From Hydnum rufescens UP504 (Eukaryota > Basidiomycota > Agaricomycetes > Cantharellales > Hydnaceae), in contig MU129002.1 in NCBI GenBank assembly GCA_014904985.1, positions 1 to 58,691 of the forward strand: a stretch of DNA of 58,691 nt. Reading direction: 5' to 3'. Position numbers and translations under genes: made by a program. Shown here piece by piece: positions 36,355 through 45,758 of the stretch; positions within the stretch are counted from its first letter, which is position 1, and each line of letters begins with the position of its first letter. The notes under the pieces were generated by a model. The model was not told where the DNA came from. It ran no database searches and was given only the letters and a program-made list of their open reading frames with translations.

Positions 36355-38600
36355 TACTGTTCAATAGGTATGATTCATATCTTTCTGGGTGTGGTCGTTC
36401 CGAGTCAATCCGATCAAAACTGATGGAGGAATTTGAAAAATACTCCTTTAGAGTGTCATAATCCCTTTTTGGATCATGTGATGGGTCTGCAGGTCCAGAA
36501 CAAAGACCAGGCACAGTCCACGTCATTACATAATCACAATTCTTTGCCCTTAAGGCAAAGGAACAATGTGGAATGATGGGTTTCAGATGTATAGAATTTG
36601 GACTGTTTCTCCAATGAATGAACAGCTTGAAAATTGAGAATAGAATGGATGTTCAATCAGTTTGTTTGTTTGTAAAATTGGCCTTGGATGGGGTTTCTAT
36701 GGTGTAGGGATTTATCCCTCCAACACCACTCAACTTGTGTTTGGTACCATTCGAAAGGTGTGAATTGTAGCTTTCTGAGCATTATATGGGCATACATTTC
36801 TGATCAAAACTGATGGAGTTACAGAATGAATTCGGTTTCTGCAGGTAGCCATAATTAATTTCGTCATTGGTCATGTGATCATTCAATGGTTGGAAGTGGT
36901 GTAATTTCACATTTTCTGATACTAGATGTTTTTATCTTCCACACCACAATGCCAAAGGAGCAGCACTAGCTGCTCTCTTGGCATTGCTGCTATTAAATTT
37001 TTTTAACCAACATCACTCATTATTCTAGGTTTTTTCCCTTTGTAAACCTCCAATCTGACAAATGCACCAACAAGACCCTGGTGAAATATGGGCCTGTGCA
37101 CAGCCACCTGACCCTGAACCTGCACAACAACCAACTAAGTACAGGACCACACATCCACCAAGGTGGGTGTGTGGTAACAGCTGGTAAGTTTCTCCCAGCA
37201 TGTACAATGGTGCCCAAAGAGCAGCAGTAGCTGCTCTTTGGGCACTGCTTTTTTTGTTCTGGACTGACATATTATTCATTATTCTAGGTCTCCCCCTAGA
37301 TGCATGAAACCCCACCTGACAAGAACACAGCAAACAAAAAACAGATGTGCACAGCCACCTGCCACCTGATCCAAGAACCCAGGACCCAAACACCCACAAC
37401 ACATTGATGGTTGATATACAGTACCACACACCCACTGTGGCAGGTGTGTGGTAATACTTGGTAAGTTCTCCCATTGTGGGACATATGACAGTGCCAAAAG
37501 AGCAGCTTCTGCTGCTCTTTTGGCACCTCTGTTCTCTTTTTGTTACTAATGTATTATTACTTGCTCTTCTAGGTCCCTTCCCTCTGTGACAACCCACCCA
37601 AGCCTGGAGTGCCTGCCCCCTGCAATGATGATCAATGAACACATGTACCACACACCCACAGAAGCGGGTGTGTGGTAATATTAGGTATGTATCATCCACA
37701 CCCACAAAGTGGGTGTGTGGTAAATATTAGGTATGTCTTATCCACTGGTGCAAAGAGCAGCAGAGCTGCTCTTTTGGCACCTTTGTTTTCTTTTTTTTAC
37801 TAATATATTATTATTTGTTGTTCTAGGTCCATTCCCTACATGAGAACTCACCTGATGAGGACACAGATGAGCCCCCCCAGTATACCATTTAATGTGCAGC
37901 CCCACAGGCCTTGAGTGCCTGCCCCCTGAACATGACAATTGGTGAAATCGCATACCACACACCTGCTGTGGTGGGTGTGTGGTTTTATATAATGTAAGTG
38001 CACCCCCAACAGCACAAAAAGAGCAGCACTGCTGCTCTTTTTGTGCCTGTTTTAATTTTTTAAACTAATGATCTATTATTCTAGGCTAGCAACAAATGAA
38101 GACCCATAGAATGAGCCCCCCCCCCTCCTGAATGATAACTTGCCCACAAAGCAGGATCCATGAATGGGGCACCAAACGATGAAATGAAGTGATGCCAAAC
38201 CATAGGAACCCCACACCCATGATAGCAGGTGTGGCTCTGTAAAATATAAGTAATGCACCCCTGAGGATGCAAAAAGAGCAGCCATTGCTGCTCTTTTTGC
38301 ATCCATTTTAATTTTTAACTAACAAATTATTTATTATTTTAGGTTATCACCTCAAGCACCTGCCAAATGAACCCCCCTCCCCCAGAAATGATGATGAACC
38401 TGCCACAACCCTGCCAAGTGAAAACACACAACCATGGATGAGGGCCCCAATGGTGAAGTGCAAAATGATGTCCCCAGTACCACACACCCACCCAAGCAGG
38501 TGTGTTAGATAGTGTTTTTTTTTGAATTTTTAAATTTTTTATGAACAGTACATGCCTGCCCAAGCAGGTGTGGTATGTTTGTGAATTTTTGAATAAATAA

Positions 38601-38849
38601 ATAAATAAACCAGTCTACAAAAACACAACATGACTGCTGAGTGAAACCCCACTGACCCCAGGGAGCATATGTATAATATCAGGCCAGGTGTAGCCCACTA
38701 CTGTTGTCTGAGAATCTCTGAGTCCCAGTCTAAGGTGAGAGGCAGGGGCCCTAGGGGCCCCTGTGATGGGGTCTGAAATCACCCCCAGAGGCCCCAGGGG
38801 CCCCCACCTAAAAACCCACTCTTAGATTGAATAAAAGCAAGGCAAAAGG
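38601..38849. other. Array terminus and GC-rich palindromic spacer
   Basis: Contains CCCCAGGGAGCATATGTATA, also at 40737, which seems to mark the end of plus-oriented arrays. A short palindrome, AGGGGCCCTAGGGGCCCCT, lies near 38745. Confidence 0.5.
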
Positions 38850-39115
38850 GCCTAACTAGACACACAATTATGGCTGACCGGTTTGATGAGTAGGCCATGT
38901 GCCTTCTTGTCACATTGTTTCCACTCAATCCATTTTTTGTTCAGTTCAGGGCTGAGGGTTGTGGATCTGGGAGAGGTGAGGTATTTGGGAGGCACATCCT
39001 CCCATTCTACAACACTCCATACACCACAGGACATTAGATGTCCCTTGCCATGAGTGACCTGTTGGAGTTGGGGTCCAATGGGCTGAAGGATGGTTTTAGA
39101 GGGGGAAACCCCTAT
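38850..39115 (-). pseudogene. Copia gag N-terminal fragment
   Basis: The minus-strand frame reads NKKWIEWKQCDKKAHGLLI, typical of Copia gag N-termini (W..WK..D.KA). Truncated on both sides. Moderate support only. Confidence 0.5.
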
Positions 39116-39427
39116 TTGGTAATCACATGGGATTCAAGTGTGTCTGCTGCATTTGGTGGACATCTCCTAGGTCCATGAGCAGTTTCCTGCACCCATGGAC
39201 CACTAATATAATTTGTCCTGTATTCTCTTTAGTACATCTCTCTGTCTCTCCTTGTAACTCCTGTATTTTCTCCTATCCTGTAGGCCATAAATTGGCCTGT
39301 ACTTCCAAATACCACAGTCTCTTTTTGCTCTGCCCACCCTCACTCCACTCGAGCATTTAGGCTCCCCTACAGATCTATCTGCCCTTGTCATCAGTTCCCA
39401 GAGTCCTTAGGTTTTACATAGCCACAA

Positions 39428-40640
39428 GGTTATGGGCCCATCACCACTCTCCTAGAAAACACATTACCTTTTTAAAACCTTTCTTATGACACTGACGAGA
39501 ACCATGAGCAATGAAAGATTAGGGTAATGAAGTTGGGAGCTGACGGAGCCAATTGGGTCACATACTGCAACCAGATTATGTGGGCCCTGGACACAAAGGG
39601 GCTGCTTGAGCACCTTACAAGTGACACAATTACATTGGACTATTCTGTGGCTGGGATGGTTGATGGACTTGCACTGGAGGTGCAATGGAAGAGGGACAAG
39701 GCCATGGTGAAACAGCTTGTCGCCGGCTCAGTCCCTGACAATGTTCAGCCAGATTAAGGCTGGGCTCAAGGCCAAGGAGGTCTGGGAGCAACTTCAGGCC
39801 CTATACAAAGGACACTTGAAATTAATTCTGGTCCATCTATGGAAATGGCTACAGAATACTTGGTGCAGCACTGATGATGATGTCTGGGTGCATTTCGATA
39901 AACTCAGTGCTCTCAAGGAGCAATTGGCATCTATGGGGGCCACCATTTCAGATGAAGAATATGCCAACATACTGTTGGGATCTCTCCCTGAGGCATACAA
40001 CAACATGATGAATTCCATCACAGCAGCTGCCGATCTCAGTGAGAAGATGGTTATGTTGGCCCTCATTATTTGGCTCATGACAGATGAATATGACTGATGA
40101 TCCCTGAAAAAGGGAAAAGGGAAATTGAGTACCAATGAGGCCTTCTCTGCTGATGGGCAGAAGAAGGGTAGGAGGAACATTGAGTGTTTCAATTGTCATC
40201 AGAAGGGCCATGTTAAGGCAGACTGTTGGGAGAAGGGGGGAGGAAAGGAAGGACAGGGGCCTCAGGGCTCCTCAGGGTCTAATACAGGTGCTAAAGAGAG
40301 CACATCAGCGGCCACAGAGCATGCTGACATTGAAGCATGGGTGATAATCAAGGCCACTGAGCCCAATGCAGGCATTGGGGCCACACCAAATGATCAACTG
40401 AATTCCCTTGCTTACACTGAACTATACAATTCAGGGGCAACAAGACACATGTCACCCTACAAAGAGTTGTTTATCAACTACTGTTCTATTGATCCTTGAC
40501 CAATCACAGCAGCCAACAAATGGATTTTCTATGCTGTTGGTACTGGCAATTTAAAGATACAAGTCCTGAATGCCAGAAAATTCACCCTGGTTATTCTATG
40601 CGATGCTCTGCATGCCCCCGAAATGGGACTTATGGTTGTC
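39428..40640 (+). pseudogene. Copia element 2: PBS, gag, zinc knuckle and start of protease
   Basis: Primer site GGTTATGGGCCCA at 39428, then gag from about 39515 (KLGADGANWVTYCNQIMW; one frame shift near 39745), LKAKEVWEQLQALYKG, DEEYANILLGSLPEAYNN, zinc knuckle CFNCHQKGHVKADC (about 40185-40225), and the protease active-site region ELYNSGATRHMSPYKELF. The catalytic Asp of DSGA is Asn (codon 40428-40430). The frame stops at 40499 and similarity ends at 40639, where array-terminus sequence begins. Close relative of Copia element 1. Confidence 0.85.
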
Positions 40641-40984
40641 TAAGCAGGCATGTGGTATGTTTTTTGTGAATTTTTAAATAAATAAATAAATAAACAAGTC
40701 AATAAAAACAAAACACAGGACTGAAACTCCACTGACCCCAGGGAGCATATGTATAATATAGTGATAATAAATAAATAAATATAAATGGAACACATTATCC
40801 CCAATAAGCCTGTATGGCCCACTGCAAGTCTGAGACTCTTAAGTCCCAGTTTCAGCCAATTTTCGGCCATTTTGGCCAATTCTGGGCCAGGAGGTGAAAT
40901 TATAAAAATGGCCATTTCAGCCAGAATAGTGATGGGACCTACTTAGGTACCATTATCTGCCCCGGAAGTGGTACCTAACTAGGT
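40641..40984. other. Second array terminus and spacer
   Basis: Repeats the end seen at 38530-38660 (GCAGGCATGTGGTATG, AAATAAATAAATAAA, CCCCAGGGAGCATATGTATA). A small palindrome with GGTACC/GGTACC ends lies at about 40950-40980. Confidence 0.55.
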
Positions 40985-41450
40985 AGGCTTAGATGACTGA
41001 CCAAGGTGTGCTCCTTTGGTGCTGGCATATGTACTATAATTGAAAACTTACAAGATATCACCACACACCCACCCCAGTGGGTGTGTGGTGTGGTGCCATC
41101 TTTCATTCAATGTTGCATATGTTGTGGGGAGGGGCCCTTGTGCATGACTTCGGTGGCTGTGCATTCGAGGGCCTCTCCATGTTCTCATTGGGCTGTATTT
41201 TGTGTGGGGACAGTCTAGAATAATGAATAGTTTGTTAGTATAGAAAAAAAAGCAGAGACAGCACCAAAAGAGCAGCTTCTGCTGCTCTTTTGGTGCTGGT
41301 ATATGTGTTATAATTAAAAACCTATGAGATATTACCACACCCACCACAGCAGGTGTGGTGTGGTGCCATCTTTCATCCAATGTCTGATGCTGCATACATT
41401 GCAGGTGTTTGGGAGGGGGGTTCTTGTACAGGCCTTTGGCAGCTGTGTGT

Positions 41451-43079
41451 TGTGGAAGATAAAAACCTCCAGTATCAGAAAATGCGGAATCACACCACTT
41501 CCAGCCATTGGACGATCACATGACCAATTACGAAATTAATTACGGCTACGCGCAGAAATCGAATTTGTTCTATAACTCCGTCAGTTTTGATTGGAGAGGT
41601 ACGCCCATATAACGCTTAGAAAGCTACGATTCACACCTTTCGAACGGTACCAAACACAAGTCAAACGGACCAAAACTGCACTCTCCAGGCCAATTTTACT
41701 ACCAAAATCTGGGATTTCCAGTAAAAAACGAATTTCTCCATCAGTTTGCATTCAATCCTTTCGGAACAACTGCGCCTAGAAATATATAAATAATCCGCAT
41801 CCAACGGTACCGAGCACACGAAGAACAGATCAAAATTGAGCTCTACAGAACAATATTACTATCAGAATCAACACCCATCAGTAAAAAACGAATTTCTCTG
41901 TCAGTTTACACCGGATCTGCTCGGAACCACTGCACCCAGAAAGCTGTTAAAAATCTGCATCTAATGATACCAAGAACGTCTATTACAGATGAAAACTGCT
42001 GTTTCTGCATCGAATCCCATCCCATGCACTTGTCCCCATTATATCAACCAACAACAAAACACCTTAACCACTGGACTATGCTCAAATTAATCTCCAAAAC
42101 CTGGAGATATCCTTTCATTTTCGCCTCCAGAATGCTCCACATGGTCAGTGACCACATGCTCCAAGCATTCCACATGCTCAGCAAATTGGTGACATCACCC
42201 CTCCTCATGATTCCTTTTGTTCTCTTTATGAATGACATCACTATGACACACCCCTCATGATTCCTTTTGTTCTCCTTATGCATGACTCAGCTATGACTGC
42301 ATTATTACATTCATCTTGTATCATATATTTCTTTATGTTCTCACCTATGACTCACATATGACTCACCCATGGGGGAGTCATATTTCTTAAACACAGCCAC
42401 CTTCAGAAAGGTATAAAAGCTGGTAGATTTCCTGTAACCCCACACAATCATCTCCTCTGGAAATCATTACTGTCAACCACTGTCAACTTTTCTGCTTGCC
42501 TCTAAAGAACAGTCTATCTATAAGCCATCTGGAGCTAAGTCATCTTCAAGGTTGTTGAGACAAAGCCACTGGTAGCCCTCTACGCGAATCACTAAAAGCC
42601 AAGGATAGTTGCAGGACCTAAGGTTAGAGTTGCTGGACATCCAAGGAAAAGTAAGCATAACAAAATACATATCAGGTTTTGAAGAAAGAAGAAAGAAACA
42701 TACTAACAAGACTAACCAAGCACTGACCAGTCTATAACCCACAGATATCCACATTTTGACCAGGAGAACGTAAACAAGAATACACAAATATCAGTAAACA
42801 GACCAACACAACACAAACAACGTATAAGCCTTTCTACAAGCATCACAGACATATAAGCCTTTCTATAAGCATCCCAAACAATATATCATTGACTACAGCT
42901 AGTCCATATCCCATCCTATTCTCCACTGAACACCATACACGTCTTACAGAGTGTGATCAACCATTGAAGCGAACCAGCCCAACGAATAACAACAGAAATA
43001 CAGTCTCCCATCTACACACTGGCTGAACCTGATTTTGATTTGACAGTCATCGGAGCTCCCAACCCTTCTTCTATAGTGT
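41451..43079 (+). mobile_element. LTR D, copy 2
   Basis: Starts TGTGGAAGATAAAAAC; contains the promoter-like AAAGGTATAAAAGC (about 42406-42420) also present at 58548-58560; ends at CTATAGTG against LTR A. CpG is common here but almost lost in copy 1, so copy 2 is younger or unmethylated. Confidence 0.7.
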
Positions 43080-44455
43080 TGTAAGCAGGATGGTTATTAA
43101 CCAGTCCAACTACTGTCCACAAGGTTGAGCCAGGGATGAAGGAGGGAATCACAGAACTAATCCAGATGTTCAGGTCTGAGTAGGGAAAGGTCTTTTGAAC
43201 AGGGGAAATTGCAGTGAGCCAACAAAGCCCAAGCAATTAAGTGAGAATGTGTGTTTCAGTCAAATTACCACACCCTAAGAATCTCTCCTTGAGACCTTAG
43301 TCAAAGTGTAGTTAGAATTCGCTTTTTGTAGTGAGAAATCACCCAGGGACCAGCAGCTGTTCAAGGAGCTTCAAACTGGAGGGAGGGGGAGAACTACTGA
43401 ATTTGTGTGCTAGCTGCACCTAATATACAATCCAGACTTCGACTCAATAGAAAGTGGAAAAGTAGGACATAAGGGACACACAGAGAAAAAGAAATAAAGT
43501 TAAAATATTCAAAACTGATGGAGATATTCCAATCTCAAGATAAAAGGGGAGATTGACACATTACATGCTATTCCTCCTTCAAACCTGGACAAGTTCCCTT
43601 AAGGAAAAGTGGAATAGGTCGCCCTGAGGGTCTTCTCCATTGGACATAAGAGGTCCGGAAGTAATTTGCTATTTTGAATGGTGGAGCAAAGGGGGAGTCA
43701 TGGGGAGGGAGTTGTCTTGTGAAAAATGGAGTTTGTGTCCGCTCATTCTGCCCTCAGTACCATTCGATGCGAATTTTCAACAGCTTTTAGGGCGTGGTAC
43801 TTGCGAATGAATCCGATAAGAATTGGCTTCAAAAATCAAGAAATACTCCTTCAGAGTATGAATCATGGCAAGATATTGTTACAGGGACCACATTTTTTAT
43901 CTGTTCGTTTCTTGTTTGGTACCATTTGATAGGTACAATTCATATCTTTCTGGGAGCAGTCACTTCAAGTCGATCCAATCAAAACTGATGGAGAAATTCC
44001 AAAAATACTCCTTCAGAGTAGTGCAGCCCCTATCTGGATCATGTGACAGATCCGCAAGTCCAGAATTGGAACTAGGCCCAGTCCACATTGTTACATAATC
44101 ACAATCCATTGCCCTTAAGGCAGTAGGATGGCTTGGAAAGACAGTCAAGCCATACAGTCTTGAGGAAGAATGGCAAGTTGAATTGCCTTGTCCAAAGAAA
44201 ATGGACTTGAAGCATAAACTGCCCTTTTTGATGAGGACTGTTGAAGTCTGATGGACAGTCAATAAATTGACTGGTGGACATGGTAAAGGAATGAGGTGAT
44301 ATTATGGGTTGGAAAGGGGTAGGAATCCAATTGATTTCTTGAATAAATGAATGGCAATAAAATTAAATGAGCATGGTGACATATAATTGATTCATTCATA
44401 GGGAAAATGGGCCTTGGATGATGATTCTATGATGTAGGGATTTATCCCTCCAACA
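43080..44455. mobile_element. LTR A (solo)
   Basis: 1376 bp, TGTAAGCAGG...CCTCCAACA. Closely related to LTR B (47079-48452). It abuts the end of LTR D2. No target duplication seen. No internal coding region follows. Confidence 0.75.
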
Positions 44456-45254
44456 GCATTTGTATTTCATCCAAGGGCCTCCATGTTCTCTTCAGGGGGG
44501 TTCTTGGGTGGGGGACAATCTAGAATAATGAAGTGTGTGTTAGTAAAAAAAAACAGAGGGAGTGCCAAAAGAGCAGCTTCTGCTGCTCTTTTGGTGCTGG
44601 TATACATACTATAGCTAAAAACTTACAAGATATTACCACACACCTGCTGCAGTGGGTGTGTGGCATGGTGCTGTCTTTCACCCAATGCCATGTACATGCA
44701 GGCATTTGGGGGCAGGGCCATCTTTGGTGGCTGCACATTCATATTCTGTTCGAAGGCCTCTCCATGTTTTTGTTGGGTGGGTTTTCATGTGGGGACAGGA
44801 GATCTGGAATAATGAATATTGTGTTAGTAAAAAAAAAAACAGAGGCAGCACCAAAAGAGCAGCTTCTGCTGCTCTTTTGGTGCCATTGTACATGCCATAT
44901 TTAAAAGACTTACCAGATATTACCACACCCACTGCAGTGGGTGTGGTACTGTGCCTCATCCCTTGTCATATACATTGCATGTATTTGGGGCTATTGGTGG
45001 CTGTGCATGGCTGTATTTCATGCCTTGGTGGTGTTCTTGTCGGGTGGGATTTCATGCAGGGAGAGGGGACCTGGAATATGTTAGTAAAAAACAAAACCAG
45101 ACACAGTGCCAAAAGAGCTGCTGCTGCTGCTGCTCTTTTGGCACTGTTGCACATATCATAATAAAAAAAACTCACCAGGTACTACCACACACCACACCCA
45201 CCAGTGGGTGTGTGGTCCTGCTTTTACTTCCTTGCTTGGTGGTGTGTTAGCTGC

Positions 45255-45465
45255 ATCTGGAGAATCAACGCCGGCAATTACCAGACTCAAAAAAGGGCAG
45301 GGGATGCAAGCCTTGTATAAATGGATAGTACATACCTACCCATGTAATATATACCAAATATTTATTAGTCATGACATGTGAAGTATGTATCATTCATTGA
45401 TATGAGGCTTGCATTGCCTGTCTTGGGCACTTTTTCAACCCCAGCAATTGCCAGTGTTGAGTTGC
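45255..45465. repeat. Short MITE-like element at the centre of array 3
   Basis: Ends about CAACGCCGGCAATTACCAG and the reverse CAGCAATTGCCAGTGTTGAG, followed inward by AAAAAAGGGCA / GGGCACTTTTTCA. Related to the ends of the foldback at 29850-30466 and likewise placed between minus and plus cassettes. Confidence 0.6.
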
Positions 45466-45539
45466 TTGTTTTGATGATTACCTAAACCTTTCGTCCATAT
45501 ATTAGGCTCAACCACCAAGCATAAGGCAAGTAAAACAAG

Positions 45540-45733
45540 ACCACACCCCTGCTTCCATGGGGTGGTCATAAGGTGAGTTCATGTATTACATACATGCTTT
45601 TGACATGGACTAACATACTACATCTATTCTAGGCTATCATCTCACCTCCCAACTGAACAACCTGTCTGAAGCCCATGCAAGAGGGTGCATGTGTCCACAG
45701 CCTCAAACACATGTGATGGTGCACAAAAGACAG
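45540..45733 (+). repeat. Double-hairpin cassette array 3, right arm (cut by gap)
   Basis: A weak hairpin A (CCACACCCCTGCTTCCATGGGGTGGTC), donor GTGAGT at about 45572, branch-like ACTAACATAC, acceptor TTCTAGG near 45633, then exon-like sequence up to the N-run. Hairpin B is missing from this short intron-like segment. Confidence 0.6.
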
Positions 45734-45758
45734 NNNNNNNNNNNNNNNNNNNNNNNNN
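45734..45758. other. Assembly gap (25 N)
   Basis: A run of 25 N that joins cassette DNA to the middle of a Gypsy protease; the true order here is unknown. Confidence 1.

Larger units (their letters stand above)
31955..36725. mobile_element. LTR C (family A), nested in LTR D and containing a pogo transposon
   Basis: Begins TGTAAGCAGGCTGG and ends TTTATCCCTCCAACA like LTRs A (43080-44455) and B (47079-48452), but is older and longer: it holds a GGTTTAAACCTG-rich element at 32358-33031 and a pogo-like transposon at 33485-36354. I saw no clean target duplication. Strand is not assigned; read in reverse it would start TGTTGGAGGG. Confidence 0.7.
30577..36943 (-). mobile_element. LTR D, copy 1 (minus orientation, with nested insertions)
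   Basis: Starts TGTGTACCACTATAG and ends TTATCTTCCACA, the reverse of LTR D copy 2 (41451-43079). Its own sequence is 30577-31954 and 36726-36943; LTR C fills the space between. The reverse of AAGGTATAAAAGC (promoter TATA box of this LTR) is near 31262. CpG is almost absent, in contrast to copy 2. Confidence 0.7.
30519..38600 (+). repeat. Double-hairpin cassette array 2, right arm (plus orientation, split by LTRs)
   Basis: The first cassette has hairpin A at 30519-30552 and donor GTGAGT; its intron-like part is interrupted by LTR D1 (30577-36943) and resumes with hairpin B 36949-36984 and acceptor 37028. Then hairpin A/B pairs: 37144-37175/37210-37245, 37422-37453/37491-37526, 37646-37675 plus a second A at 37696-37720/37747-37781, 37954-37983/38012-38046, 38211-38234/38266-38303, and a final A near 38480-38510. 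Acceptors: 37287, 37572, 37826, 38084, 38342. Intron-like parts are 91-112 bp. The array ends near a (AATA)n tract at 38590. Confidence 0.8.
40985..45220 (-). repeat. Double-hairpin cassette array 3, left arm (minus orientation, split by LTRs)
   Basis: Read on the minus strand. Hairpin B: 41260-41297, 44562-44597, 44847-44883, 45106-45144, and a truncated half at about 41010. Hairpin A: 41062-41090, 41336-41360, 44636-44664, 44922-44948, 45184-45216. Reverse acceptors TCTAGAATAAT at 41214 and 44519 and GTTAGT branch-like sites follow the same grammar. The exon-like part is interrupted at 41451 and resumes at 44456, between which LTR D2 and LTR A lie. The loop of the hairpin at 45106 has a short CTG repeat. 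Confidence 0.8.

Noticed and set aside
21393..45733. Mitochondrial double-hairpin elements
   Set aside because: The name fits, but those are short insertions in organelle DNA; here units lie among nuclear retrotransposons and have spliceosomal-type borders.
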